64,000 nt of DNA from Curvibacter lanceolatus ATCC 14669 (GCF_000381265.1 NZ_KB906254.1:1-64000), one strand, 5' to 3'; counted from the first letter of the stretch, positions 44,663 to 54,015 are shown. The notes: generated from the sequence alone by a model not told the origin. Made by a program: numbers and translations.

Positions 44663-46138
44663 ATGAGGCCTCCGTGGGGCCTGATCGGGGACTGCAGTTT
44701 GGAACCCACCTCCGGCGATCGTCGCAAAATCATTCCCATCGTCGCTGCTTCCGATGACAGCGCCGAGCTGGTGTCTTTGTATGCGGCCCAGCAAAAGATC
44801 CATCCCCGCTCCGTCAGTGGCTTTTTCAGTCAGTGGCGCTGGGCACTGGTGATCTTCACGCAGCTGGTTTTCTATGGCCTGCCCTGGCTGGAGTGGGGGC
44901 AACGCCAGGCGGTGCTCTTTGATTTGGGTGCGCGCCGTTTCTTCATATTTGGCCTGGTGCTCTATCCCCAGGACTTCATCTATCTGACGGGCTTGCTGGT
45001 CATCTCGGCCCTGGCCCTGTTCCTGTTCACGGCCGTTGCTGGCCGGCTCTGGTGCGGCTATGCCTGCCCGCAAACCGTCTACACCGAGATCTTTCTCTGG
45101 ATCGAGCACCACATCGAAGGTGATCGTCAGGCGCGCATTCGCCTGGACGAGTCGCCCATGAGCCTCGAAAAAATCGTCAAGCGAAGCTTCAAGCACATCG
45201 TCTGGCTGACCCTGTCGGTCTGGACGGGCTACACCTTTGTGGGGTATTTTTCGCCGATCCGTGATCTGGGCATGGCCTTCCTGACCACCCAGATGGGTGG
45301 CTGGGAGATCTTCTGGGTGCTGTTCTATGGTTTTGCCACCTATGGCAACGCCGGCTTCATGCGCGAGCAGGTGTGCAAGTACATGTGCCCCTATGCGCGT
45401 TTTCAGAGCGCCATGTTCGACAAGGACACCCTGATCGTCACCTACGACGAGGCCCGGGGCGACCCGCGTGGATCGCGCTCCCGCAAGGCTGATCCCGCGG
45501 CGCTGGGTCTGGGCTCGTGTGTGGATTGCAGTCTGTGCGTGCAGGTCTGCCCCACCGGCATCGACATCCGCGAAGGCCTGCAGTACGAATGCATCGGTTG
45601 CGGTGCCTGTGTGGATGTGTGCGACACCGTGATGGACAAGATGAACTACCCGCGTGGGCTCATCCGTTACTCCACTCAGAATGCGGTCTCGAACAAGTGG
45701 GGTCGGCCCGAGATCATGCAGCGCGTGTTCCGGCCGCGCACCATTTTGTATGGGGTGGTGCTGCTGGCGCTCACGGTGGGGCTGCTGGTCAGTCTGGTGC
45801 TCCGCACTCCGCTCAAGGTCGACATCGTGCGTGACCGGGCGGCGCTTTCGCGCATCGTGTCCGGGGGCAAACTCGAGAACGTCTACCGTCTGCAGATCAT
45901 GAATGCGACCGAAAAAGAGCAGACCTACGTGATCCAGGCCACGGGCCTGGAGGGCATCGAGGTGGCTTCTGAGCAGCAGGTGGTCATCGAGCCTGCCCAG
46001 TCGCGCTGGGTGCCGGTGCGCCTGCAGATTCCTTATGGCGCTGTTCCTCCAGGGTCCCATACTGTGTACTTCGCCGTCGGCGAAGCCGGTGGGGGTGCCC
46101 ATGTGTCTGAAAAGTCAGTTTTCCTGGTGCCTCGCTGA
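44663..46138 (+). CDS. ccoG: cbb3 oxidase accessory polyferredoxin CcoG (FixG)
   Basis: This roughly 491-residue membrane protein has about five transmembrane helices. Two 4Fe-4S ferredoxin motifs appear in CVDCSLCVQVCPTG and CIGCGACVDVCDT, with further cysteines in LWCGYACPQTVYTEIF, and a C-terminal Ig-like FixG domain from about 370. It is involved in copper handling for cbb3 assembly. GTG at 44660 precedes ATG 44663 directly; neither has a good Shine-Dalgarno sequence, so the true start could be slightly downstream. Confidence 0.93.
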   Translation: MRPPWGLIGDCSLEPTSGDRRKIIPIVAASDDSAELVSLYAAQQKIHPRSVSGFFSQWRWALVIFTQLVFYGLPWLEWGQRQAVLFDLGARRFFIFGLVLYPQDFIYLTGLLVISALALFLFTAVAGRLWCGYACPQTVYTEIFLWIEHHIEGDRQARIRLDESPMSLEKIVKRSFKHIVWLTLSVWTGYTFVGYFSPIRDLGMAFLTTQMGGWEIFWVLFYGFATYGNAGFMREQVCKYMCPYARFQSAMFDKDTLIVTYDEARGDPRGSRSRKADPAALGLGSCVDCSLCVQVCPTGIDIREGLQYECIGCGACVDVCDTVMDKMNYPRGLIRYSTQNAVSNKWGRPEIMQRVFRPRTILYGVVLLALTVGLLVSLVLRTPLKVDIVRDRAALSRIVSGGKLENVYRLQIMNATEKEQTYVIQATGLEGIEVASEQQVVIEPAQSRWVPVRLQIPYGAVPPGSHTVYFAVGEAGGGAHVSEKSVFLVPR

Positions 46139-46150
46139 GGTCAATGTCTT

Positions 46151-46450
46151 ATGAACTCTTCCGTCTCTTCCAAGTCTTCAGCTGCTGAGCCGACACCGCG
46201 CCCCTGGTGGACCCACGGTCATGTCTGGATGATCATTTCCGGGCCCGCCATCGTGGTGGTGGCGGGTTTTGTCACCTTGTGGCTGGCCATCCGCACGCCG
46301 GATCCTGTCATCGAGTCTGATTACTACAAGCGAGGCATCGAAATCAACCGAACCTTGCCCGATGTGGACGCCAAAGCCATGATGCCGGCTCTGCAAGGCC
46401 GCAACCATGCTGCCACCCCGACTCAGGATATTCCCGAGCCCAAGCGTTAA
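46151..46450 (+). CDS. ccoH: FixH/CcoH-like cbb3 oxidase assembly protein
   Basis: This 99-residue protein has one transmembrane helix (WMIISGPAIVVVAGFVTLWL) followed by the FixH signature PVIESDYYKRGIEINRT. It is needed for stable cbb3 assembly in other bacteria. It is shorter than typical FixH (about 150 residues): the usual periplasmic domain is mostly missing, as in several betaproteobacteria. It follows ccoG by 12 bp. Confidence 0.85.
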   Translation: MNSSVSSKSSAAEPTPRPWWTHGHVWMIISGPAIVVVAGFVTLWLAIRTPDPVIESDYYKRGIEINRTLPDVDAKAMMPALQGRNHAATPTQDIPEPKR

Positions 46451-46507
46451 GCCTCTTACTTATTGCGCTGCTGAGGGCTACGATGGTTCAAACAACCGGA
46501 GAGCCTC

Positions 46508-46804
46508 ATGCTGAATCAGCGCTTGATGTGGATCGCCTGGCCTGCCTTTTTGGTGGCCGGGGTGCTTGAAATACTGGTTTTTGCCGTCGTCGATCCCAAC
46601 GACTTGACTTGGTTCGGCCAGCCTGTGGAGCTGTCTCGCCAAGGGGTGTACACCCTTGCTTTCTTTGCATTCTGGGCGTGTGCGATCGTTTCCAGTGGGT
46701 TGACCACCCTGCTGGCGCAGTCTCCGTTCGAGGTCAATCGCTGCCCGCTGCCGGGCTCGGATCGACCTGATGGCTGCCCCAAGCAAGAGGCTTCCTGCAT
46801 CTGA
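46508..46804 (+). CDS. Small membrane protein at the end of the cco cluster, function unknown
   Basis: This 98-residue protein has two transmembrane helices (about 6-28 and 46-68) and a cysteine-containing tail (VNRCPLPGSDRPDGCPKQEASC; parts shown) ending in three cysteines. Its position 57 bp after ccoH, before a terminator and near fnr, suggests a role in cbb3 biogenesis or redox sensing. The terminal cysteines might bind metal; this is a guess. I do not recognise the family. Confidence 0.7.
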   Translation: MLNQRLMWIAWPAFLVAGVLEILVFAVVDPNDLTWFGQPVELSRQGVYTLAFFAFWACAIVSSGLTTLLAQSPFEVNRCPLPGSDRPDGCPKQEASCI

Positions 46805-46895
46805 GCTGAAGTGGGGTTGAAGTGGGGTTCGGGGCTGCATGACGGGCGCTCATTCAGGCCTGCTTTGTGCCAGGCCAGCCCGGCCTCATGACGTG

Positions 46896-46925
46896 AAAAC
46901 ACCCGGCTGACCGGGTGTTTTTTTT
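46896..46925. terminator. Bidirectional terminator between the cco cluster and fnr
   Basis: AAAACACCCGG (46896-46906) and CCGGGTGTTTT (46911-46921) form an 11-bp stem with loop CTGA and a long T run to 46925. A-rich sequence on the left also makes it usable for fnr, which ends 69 bp to the right on the other strand. Confidence 0.9.
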
Positions 46926-46994
46926 CGCCCTGCGACAAGGCCTGGGTGTTTTTCGACAAACCAAGGGGGCAAGCCCCCTCGCCTTATTGGCGGG

Positions 46995-47786
46995 TTATTG
47001 GCAGGTTTGTGAATTCACGATGCGCTTGAGAGCGTCGGTATCCAGAATGCGCACATGGCGCTGCTTGACCTCGACGATGTTCTCGTCCACAAATTTGGAG
47101 AACGTGCGGCTCACGGTTTCAAGCTTCAGACCCAGGTAGCTGCCGATTTCCTCGCGCGTCATGCGCAGCACCAGCTCCGATTGGGAGAACCCGCGTGCGT
47201 GCAGGCGCTGAACCAGATTGAGCAGGAAGGCGGCCAGGCGTTCTTCGGCACGCATGCTGCCCAGCAGCAGCATCACGCCGTGCTCGCGCACGATTTCGCG
47301 GCTCATGATCTTGTGCACGTGGTGTTGCAGTGCCGTCACTTCACGCGACAGCTCTTCGATGCGGTCAAACGGCATCACGCACACTTCGGCGTCTTCCAAA
47401 GCCACGGCGTCGCAGGTATGGTGGTCTTGAACAATGCCATCCAGGCCGATGATCTCGCCAGCCATCTGGAAGCCCGTGACTTGATCGCGGCCGTCTTCGG
47501 TGGCCACACAGGTTTTGAAGAAACCGGTGCGGATCGCATACAGCGACGTGAATTTCTCGCCATTGCGGAACAGCGTCGTGCCGCGCTTCACTTTGCGCCG
47601 GATCGCCACCACCTCATCAATGCGTTCAAGTTCTTCGGGCTTCAAGCCCATGGGCATGCACAACTCGCGCAGATTGCAGTTGGAGCAGGCAACTTTGATG
47701 GTTTGTGGGTTCATTCGCCTAGTTGAAGAGTCAGCGCCTGAGCTTAACGGTTTTGCAAGCTCGGTAGTTACAGGTGTGTCAAACAT
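46995..47786 (-). CDS. fnr: Oxygen-sensing regulator FNR (Crp/Fnr family)
   Basis: This 263-residue regulator has the four cluster cysteines C34, C37, C43 (ACSNCNLRELC) and C125 (HHTCDAV), a cNMP-like beta-roll, a dimer helix and a C-terminal helix-turn-helix (TREEIGSYLGLKLETVSRTF). The E..SR recognition pattern predicts the TTGAT-N4-ATCAA sites seen in this window. With oxygen the 4Fe-4S cluster decays and DNA binding is lost. It is divergent from hemN, with an FNR box between them, so it may regulate itself. A second in-frame Met (M25) is an alternative start that keeps all cysteines. Confidence 0.96.
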   Translation of the reverse strand: MFDTPVTTELAKPLSSGADSSTRRMNPQTIKVACSNCNLRELCMPMGLKPEELERIDEVVAIRRKVKRGTTLFRNGEKFTSLYAIRTGFFKTCVATEDGRDQVTGFQMAGEIIGLDGIVQDHHTCDAVALEDAEVCVMPFDRIEELSREVTALQHHVHKIMSREIVREHGVMLLLGSMRAEERLAAFLLNLVQRLHARGFSQSELVLRMTREEIGSYLGLKLETVSRTFSKFVDENIVEVKQRHVRILDTDALKRIVNSQTCQ

Positions 47787-47836
47787 GGCTCCTCCTGATA
47801 TGCCTCAAATTGTGACTTTGGGTGCGCGTTGCTCGC

Positions 47837-47850
47837 TTGATCCACATCAA
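47837..47850. promoter_or_regulatory. FNR box between fnr and hemN
   Basis: TTGATCCACATCAA matches the FNR consensus perfectly. Its centre is 60 bp before the hemN ATG, so a site at -41.5 would give a hemN transcript with a 19-base leader; CATTAT near 47873 is a reasonable -10. It may also control fnr. Confidence 0.87.
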
Positions 47851-47903
47851 GTCCTCTTTCCATGGCTGATGCACATTATGGTGTCCAGAAGGAAAAATGC
47901 CAC

Positions 47904-49289
47904 ATGAATGTCGTTTCGCCAGAGCTGTTGCGTCGGTTTGATGTGCCGGGGCCCAGGTACACCTCCTATCCTACGGCCGACCGCTTTGTTGAGGCTTACA
48001 CGGAGGCAGATTACCGGCAAGCTCTGGATCAGCGCCGTGGTGGAGGGGCGGCGGCATTGGCCCTACCCCTTTCTTTGTACATCCACATTCCTTTTTGCGA
48101 GTCGCTTTGTTACTACTGCGCCTGCAACAAGATCATCACCAAGCACCCCGAGCGAGCTGACGAGTACCTTCGCTACCTGGGGCGCGAAGTGGATCTGCAT
48201 GTGCAGCAGATCGGCACGGGTCAGGCTGTCAGTCAGCTTCATCTGGGCGGCGGCAGTCCGACCTTTCTGACCGACGACGGCTTGAGCGAGCTCATGGCCA
48301 TGCTGCGGCGCAATTTTTCGCTGGCGCCTGGGGGTGAGTATTCCATCGAGGTCGATCCACGCACGGTCACACGGGATCGTCTGTCTCACTTGGCCCGCCT
48401 GGGTTTCAACCGCCTCAGCTTTGGCGTGCAGGACTTTGATCCCGCCGTTCAAAAGGCCGTGCACCGCATCCAACCTGCCGAGCAGGTGTTCGAGCTGGTG
48501 GCGGAGGCGCGTCGCATCGGCTTTGAGTCGATCAACGTCGACCTGATCTATGGCCTGCCGCGGCAGACCCCCGAGTCCTTTGACCGGACTCTGGCCCAGG
48601 TGAACGAGTTGCGACCCGATCGCATTGCCTTGTACGCCTACGCGCATCTGCCGGAGCGATTCAAGCCCCAGCGTCGCATCGTCCCGGCCGAGTTGCCGGG
48701 TGGCCCGGCCAAGGTATCGATGCTGTCGCGTTCATTGTCGGCCTTCATCGAGGCGGGCTATGTCTATGTCGGCATGGATCATTTCGCCTTGCCCAATGAC
48801 GCGCTGGCCGTGGCCAAGCGCCAGGGCCGCTTGCATCGCAACTTCCAGGGCTACAGCACTCAGCCTGATTGCGATCTGATCGGCCTGGGGGTTTCGGCCA
48901 TCGGGCGTGTCGGGTCCACCTACAGCCAGAATGCCAAGACCCTGGAAGATTATTACGACTACCTCAACCAGGGGCGCCTGCCTGTGGTGCGGGGCCTGGC
49001 CTTGTCGCGGGACGACCTGGTGCGACGTGCCGTCATCATGGCGCTCATGTGTCAGGGCCGTCTGGTCTTCGAATCGATCGACCTGGCCTGGTTGATCGAC
49101 AGTCGCAGCTATTTCTCGGCGGAAATGAACCTGTTGCAGGATCTGGCCAAGGAAGGCCTGCTCACCATGGACGACTCGGGCATCGAGGTCACGCCGAATG
49201 GCTGGTTCTTCATCCGTGGCATCGCCATGGTCTTTGACCGCTATTTGCAGGCCGATCGCAACCGTGCCCGTTTCTCACGCATCATCTGA
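47904..49289 (+). CDS. hemN: Oxygen-independent coproporphyrinogen III oxidase
   Basis: This 461-residue radical SAM enzyme makes protoporphyrinogen without oxygen, supporting heme synthesis for cytochromes at low oxygen. The cluster motif CESLCYYCAC (C-x3-C-x2-C-x-C form) follows IHIPF, and HLGGGSPTFL, SIEVDPRTVT and INVDLIYGLPRQT are HemN signatures. AGAAGGA lies 7 bases before ATG 47904; an in-frame ATG 42 bases upstream is less likely. Confidence 0.96.
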   Translation: MNVVSPELLRRFDVPGPRYTSYPTADRFVEAYTEADYRQALDQRRGGGAAALALPLSLYIHIPFCESLCYYCACNKIITKHPERADEYLRYLGREVDLHVQQIGTGQAVSQLHLGGGSPTFLTDDGLSELMAMLRRNFSLAPGGEYSIEVDPRTVTRDRLSHLARLGFNRLSFGVQDFDPAVQKAVHRIQPAEQVFELVAEARRIGFESINVDLIYGLPRQTPESFDRTLAQVNELRPDRIALYAYAHLPERFKPQRRIVPAELPGGPAKVSMLSRSLSAFIEAGYVYVGMDHFALPNDALAVAKRQGRLHRNFQGYSTQPDCDLIGLGVSAIGRVGSTYSQNAKTLEDYYDYLNQGRLPVVRGLALSRDDLVRRAVIMALMCQGRLVFESIDLAWLIDSRSYFSAEMNLLQDLAKEGLLTMDDSGIEVTPNGWFFIRGIAMVFDRYLQADRNRARFSRII

Positions 49290-49346
49290 GCCTCGACGTC
49301 AGCAGGTCCGGCAGGGCTGCGCTGACGCTTGTCTGCAAGGAGACCG

Positions 49347-50093
49347 ATGGTGTTGAGCTCTCTGGCTTGGACGGCTTTGCTGATGGGCTTGGCAGGGGGC
49401 CCCCATTGCGTGGCGATGTGTGGTGCGGCGTGCGCGGCCCTGGGGCGCTCCTCGGGTGGCGCCGCTCGGCCGATTCAATGGGTGCCGGCAGGGCAGGCCG
49501 GAGGGTTGGCCGGCTTGCGGCCGAGCAGTCTGCCTACCTGGCGTGAAGGCTTGTTCCAGATCGGGCGACTGATCGGCTATGCCGGAGCTGGTGCCCTGGC
49601 GGCCGTGGCAGTGGGCGCATTGGCCTGGCTGAGTGGCAAGACGGCGGTGCTGCGGCCTGTCTGGAGCCTGTTCCACGTCGCGGTGCTTGCCTGGGGGCTT
49701 TGGCTCGTCATCCGGGCTGAGCAGCCGGCCTGGGTGCAGGGGGCGGCTCGCGCTGTCTGGCTGCGTGTACAACCCTTGACGGCGCGTGGGAGTGGCGTTT
49801 TTGCAACAGGTGTGGCCTGGGCCTTCATGCCTTGTGGCTTGCTGTATTCGGCCCTGCTGGTGGCCGGGTTGGCGGGTGGGCCCGCAGAGGGTGCCCTGGT
49901 CATGGCCTTGTTCGCCCTCGGTGGCAGTGTGTCCTTGTTGGCTGGGCCCTGGCTCTGGCGCTCGCTGCAGCAGCGGGTCAACGGCTGGCGGCAGGATTGG
50001 GGCACGCGGCTGGCAGGCCTGTTCCTGTGCGCTCTGGCGGGTTGGTCCTTGTGGCTGGACGTCGCCCATCGCGTGGCCGAATGGTGTCAGTGA
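49347..50093 (+). CDS. DsbD_2/TauE-SafE-like membrane protein near the cbb3 cluster
   Basis: This 248-residue protein has about six transmembrane helices and the motif GGPHCVAMCGAACAAL in the first helix, typical of the DsbD_2/urease-accessory-UreH-like family; MPCGLLYSALL repeats the PCG feature. In pseudomonads a similar gene stands between ccoS and hemN, so a link to copper or thiol handling for cbb3 assembly is likely (inference). AAGGAG precedes ATG 49347; an in-frame TTG 18 bases upstream is less likely. Confidence 0.8.
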   Translation: MVLSSLAWTALLMGLAGGPHCVAMCGAACAALGRSSGGAARPIQWVPAGQAGGLAGLRPSSLPTWREGLFQIGRLIGYAGAGALAAVAVGALAWLSGKTAVLRPVWSLFHVAVLAWGLWLVIRAEQPAWVQGAARAVWLRVQPLTARGSGVFATGVAWAFMPCGLLYSALLVAGLAGGPAEGALVMALFALGGSVSLLAGPWLWRSLQQRVNGWRQDWGTRLAGLFLCALAGWSLWLDVAHRVAEWCQ

Positions 50094-50229
50094 CAGCTTG
50101 GTCGCCCGTGCCCTGAGTCTCATATGAAACAGGTTTGAATCGGGATCTTTGCTGAAGGTAAATGTTGTCTCAAAATCCCGCCATAATGGTTTCGTAACAC
50201 TGACTCACTGGTCAGCTATTCTCGAATCC

Positions 50230-51549
50230 ATGGAAGACAGTAAGAGCAAGCTCATCGACATTCAGCGACTGCGCAAAGGCATGTTTGTGCAGCTTGAGCT
50301 CGGCTGGATGGATCATCCCTTTCCGATGGGCAGTTTCAAGATCTCCTCTGACGAGCAGATCCAGACCCTGCGTTCGCTCGGGCTCAGTCAGATCCGCTAT
50401 GTGCCCTCACGCAGCGACGTGCAAGTCGATGAGGTCCCGCCTCAGGCATTGCCGGCCGTGGCCGGTGAGCCTGCGCTGGAGGCATCGGCGCCCGATCAGA
50501 TGCCTGCCACACCCCAGGGCTCGGGCGCTGACCGGGCCCGCCAGGCCCGTCTTGCCGCACGCTTGGCGCAAGAGCGCTGCCTGGAGGTCTGTGAACGCCG
50601 TTTCTTTGATGCTACCCGCCAGTACAAGAGGGTGGGAGAGCAACTGCGGCTGAGCCCCCAGGAGGCCCGGCGCCAGAGCGAAGAACTGGTGGGCTCCTGT
50701 GTGTCCGAGTTGCTGGCCAATGGCGAGTCGGTGATCCGTCTCCTGACCGAGGTGTCGGGCGACCGCAGCGCCACCCACCCCATCAATGTGATGGTGATCT
50801 CTCTGCTGCTGGGCAAGGCCCTTGGCCTTGAAGAAGCCAGCCTGAAGGACCTGGGTCTGGTGGCCATGCTGCATGACATCGGCAAGCTTGAGTTGCCTGA
50901 CCGGGTGCGCTCATTTGATGACCAATTCACCACCGCCGAGTACCGCATGTACCAGGAACACGTCGAGCAGGGTGTGCTGCTGGCGCAGCGCATGGGGCTT
51001 TCGCCTGGCGTGATCAAGGGCATTTCCCAGCACCACGAGATGGCGGATGGCAGCGGTTTTCCGATGCGGCACAAGGTGGATCGCCTGGAAACCCTGGGCA
51101 AGATCGTGGCCCTGGTCAATCGCTATGACAACCTGTGCAACCCCGCGCGCCTGGCCATCGCACTGACGCCTCACGAGGCGCTGTCGGTGATTTTCGCGCA
51201 GATGAAAGCTCGGTTTGACACCTCCGTGCTCGGGGCGTTCATCCGCATGATGGGGGTGTATCCGCCCGGCTCGGTGGTCCAGTTGGTGAACGACCGCTTC
51301 GCCCTGGTGGTGTCCGTCAATTCCTCCCGCCCGTTGCGGCCCCGTGTGTTGGTGCACGACCCGGTGGTGCCGCGCTCCGAGGCGCTGATTCTGGACCTGG
51401 AGCAGGTGCCCGAGTTGGGCATCAAGCGCAGCCTCAAGGCCTCGCAACTGCCCAAGGCGGCCCTTGACTATCTGTCGCCGCGTCAGCGCATCTGCTACTT
51501 TTTTGAACGGGCCGTGGAGGCGCCTTCTCCGGCTGGAGCCGAGCAGTGA
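50230..51549 (+). CDS. HD-GYP domain cyclic-di-GMP phosphodiesterase
   Basis: This 439-residue protein has an N-terminal DUF3391-like domain (about 8-60), an alanine-rich linker, and an HD-GYP domain at about 170-350. The metal pair H215-D216 (LHDIGK) and HHEMADGSGFP (from H268, F replacing Y of GYP) are intact, so it should break down c-di-GMP. No signal or transmembrane segment is seen. Its stop overlaps the next start (GTGA), coupling it to a GGDEF-EAL protein of the opposite type of activity. Confidence 0.9.
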   Translation: MEDSKSKLIDIQRLRKGMFVQLELGWMDHPFPMGSFKISSDEQIQTLRSLGLSQIRYVPSRSDVQVDEVPPQALPAVAGEPALEASAPDQMPATPQGSGADRARQARLAARLAQERCLEVCERRFFDATRQYKRVGEQLRLSPQEARRQSEELVGSCVSELLANGESVIRLLTEVSGDRSATHPINVMVISLLLGKALGLEEASLKDLGLVAMLHDIGKLELPDRVRSFDDQFTTAEYRMYQEHVEQGVLLAQRMGLSPGVIKGISQHHEMADGSGFPMRHKVDRLETLGKIVALVNRYDNLCNPARLAIALTPHEALSVIFAQMKARFDTSVLGAFIRMMGVYPPGSVVQLVNDRFALVVSVNSSRPLRPRVLVHDPVVPRSEALILDLEQVPELGIKRSLKASQLPKAALDYLSPRQRICYFFERAVEAPSPAGAEQ

Positions 51550-53984
51550 CCGACGCCCAGGCCGGGCCCAACCTGGATGGTCTGCTGGAGTCGGTCTGGT
51601 TGGTGGAGGCCGCAGGGCTCACCCTGTGCTGGGTCAACCAGGCGGCCTGTGTGCTGCTGGGGCATGTCGCACCCGAGGCGGTGCTGGGGCGCCCGGTGAC
51701 CGATCTGGCGGTCTCGCCTGAGGACATGGTTTTCTGGGCCACGGTCCGGCCCGATGAGGATCCCGGGCTGTGGTCGGAAACCTTGCTGCGGCGACCGGAC
51801 GGTTCGGTGCTGCCCGTGGAGCGGCGTGTCACGGTTGCCAAACTCCCCGACGGGGTGCTCGCCTACCAGGTGGTGATGCTGGACCGGAGCCGCGAGCAGC
51901 ATGCGGCGCATGAGTTCGAGCAGTTGGTGGCCGAGTTGCGTGCCACGCTGGATTCGACGGCCGATGGCATGCTGGTGTGCAGCCTGCGTGGCGAGGTCCG
52001 GGCCTTCAACCGCCGCTTCAGTCAGATCTGGGCAATCCCTGAAGCCCTGCACACCCGTCGCGACGATGATGCGCTTCACGCTCATTTGCTGGCTTCCGTG
52101 CTCGACCCCGTGCTTTACCAGAGCCAGCTTGCCGAATTGGCGGCCAGCCCCGACCTGCAGGTCAGCGACACCTTGTTGTTGAAGGATGGTCGCGTTCTGG
52201 AACGCTCCTGCGTGACGCAGATCAGTCGTGGGCGAGCGGTGGGCCGCGTTTTTTCTTTTCGGGACATCACGGATCAGGTCGCTGCGCAGGCCGAGCTCAG
52301 GCGTGCCGCCAAGGTGTTTGAATGCAGCCTGGATGCCGTTTTCATTGCGACTGCCGAGGATGTCCTGATGGCGGTCAATCCTGCCTTCTTGCGCCTGGCC
52401 CAGGCAGACCCAGGTGCAGAGACGGCTGGCGGGGCGGCGCTCTGGGTGGGACGTGCGGCGGGTGCCTTGTTTGCCGATCCTGCCGACCCTGAGCTGCTGG
52501 ATCGCATCCGGCAGCGACGTGAGCAGCAAGGGTTCTGGGAGGGCGAGGTCGGCCTGTGCCGCGACGATGGCAGCCGCTGCCCAGTGCAGTTGTCCTGGGT
52601 CCAGCTCCATGACGAGCGGACCGGCATGCGCCAGAGTATCGGTTTTTTCCGCGACCTGACCGAGCAACAGGCAGCGCAGCGGCGCATCGAGCAACTCGCT
52701 TACAGCGATGCGCTCACAGGGCTGCCCAATCGCTTGCTCCTGTCTCAAAGAGTGGATTTCGCGCTGAACATGGCGCGGCGCCATGCCTCCAGTTTTGCCG
52801 TGTTTTTCCTGGATCTTGATCGTTTCAAGAACATCAACGACTCGCTGGGACATCAGTTCGGCGACCGGGTGCTGATTCAGGTGGCCGATCGCATCCGCTC
52901 CTGCCTGCGCGATGTGGACACCCTGTGTCGTCTCGGGGGGGATGAATTCGTCCTGTACCTGCATGACGTGGACGTGGCGGGCGCGGAGCGCGTCGCCTCG
53001 CGCGTGCTGGAGGCGCTGTCCCGTCCGTTTTTGCAGGACGACATGAATTTCAGCATCGGCTGCAGCATCGGGGTGGCCATGTACCCTGGTGACGGCAACA
53101 CCCTGGACGAGTTGATCAAGCAGGCTGACACCGCGATGTACGAGGTCAAGGGTGCGGGGCGGGGGCATATACGCTTCTACCGGCCACAGATGAATGTGGA
53201 CATGCTTTCCCGCATGAAGCTGGAGACGGCGCTGCGCCAGGCCATTGAGCGGCAGGCCTTTCACTTGCACTATCAGCCCCAGCTTCATCTCGCTTCGGGC
53301 TGCCTCATCGGCGCCGAGGCCTTGATCCGATGGTCCGATCCCGAGCGGGGTGCCGTGTCGCCCGGACAGTTCATCCCGCTGGCAGAAGAGTCCGGACTGA
53401 TTGTGCAGATTGGTGCCTGGGTATTGGCCGAGGCTGTCCGGCAGGCGACCACCTGGTGGCGGGCCGGCACGCCGCTTCAGGTGTCGATCAACGTATCGGC
53501 CCTGCAGTTCAGGCAGCCCGATTTTGTGGAGCGTGTGGCCCAGGTGCTGGCCCAGTTCGGTCTGCCACCGGCATTGCTGGAGCTGGAGCTCACGGAATCC
53601 ATTCTGGTGCAGGATGCCGACGAGGTCTTGCAGCGGCTGCGGGCGCTCGCAGGCCTGGGGGTGCACCTGGCCATTGATGACTTCGGCACCGGCTACTCCA
53701 GCCTGGCCTACCTGAAGAAGTTTCCCATCAGCAAGCTGAAGATCGATCAATCCTTTGTGCGCGGCCTGCCTGGCGACGACAGCGATGTGGCCATCGTCGC
53801 GGCCATGATCGGGCTGGCCCGGGCCCTCAAGTTGTCCGTGATCGCCGAGGGCGTTGAAACCGAAGCCCAGCGGGCGGCTCTGCAGCAACTGGGCTGCGAC
53901 GAATACCAGGGCTATCTGTTTTCACCTGGCGTCACTGCAGCGCAGTTTTCGGGTTTTCTCCAGGGGGGTGCCACGAACGCCTGA
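51546..53984 (+). CDS. PAS-GGDEF-EAL signalling protein
   Basis: This 812-residue cytoplasmic protein has three PAS-like regions (about 5-115, 125-240 and 245-380), a GGDEF domain with an intact G464-GDEF468 motif, and an EAL domain with E591-A-L593 and DDFGTGYSS. Both catalytic sites look intact, so it could synthesise and degrade c-di-GMP, with PAS input choosing the direction. The start is GTG at 51546, four bases overlapping the HD-GYP stop. The pair forms a compact c-di-GMP module beside the low-oxygen genes. Confidence 0.9.
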   Translation: MTDAQAGPNLDGLLESVWLVEAAGLTLCWVNQAACVLLGHVAPEAVLGRPVTDLAVSPEDMVFWATVRPDEDPGLWSETLLRRPDGSVLPVERRVTVAKLPDGVLAYQVVMLDRSREQHAAHEFEQLVAELRATLDSTADGMLVCSLRGEVRAFNRRFSQIWAIPEALHTRRDDDALHAHLLASVLDPVLYQSQLAELAASPDLQVSDTLLLKDGRVLERSCVTQISRGRAVGRVFSFRDITDQVAAQAELRRAAKVFECSLDAVFIATAEDVLMAVNPAFLRLAQADPGAETAGGAALWVGRAAGALFADPADPELLDRIRQRREQQGFWEGEVGLCRDDGSRCPVQLSWVQLHDERTGMRQSIGFFRDLTEQQAAQRRIEQLAYSDALTGLPNRLLLSQRVDFALNMARRHASSFAVFFLDLDRFKNINDSLGHQFGDRVLIQVADRIRSCLRDVDTLCRLGGDEFVLYLHDVDVAGAERVASRVLEALSRPFLQDDMNFSIGCSIGVAMYPGDGNTLDELIKQADTAMYEVKGAGRGHIRFYRPQMNVDMLSRMKLETALRQAIERQAFHLHYQPQLHLASGCLIGAEALIRWSDPERGAVSPGQFIPLAEESGLIVQIGAWVLAEAVRQATTWWRAGTPLQVSINVSALQFRQPDFVERVAQVLAQFGLPPALLELELTESILVQDADEVLQRLRALAGLGVHLAIDDFGTGYSSLAYLKKFPISKLKIDQSFVRGLPGDDSDVAIVAAMIGLARALKLSVIAEGVETEAQRAALQQLGCDEYQGYLFSPGVTAAQFSGFLQGGATNA

Positions 53985-54015
53985 GGCGTGCGCGCCTCGC
54001 GGTGTTGGTGTGTGC

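Noticed and set aside
51495-53888. A 797-codon minus-strand frame opposite the GGDEF-EAL gene
   Set aside because: The plus-strand frame has intact PAS, GGDEF and EAL motifs; the opposite frame has none.
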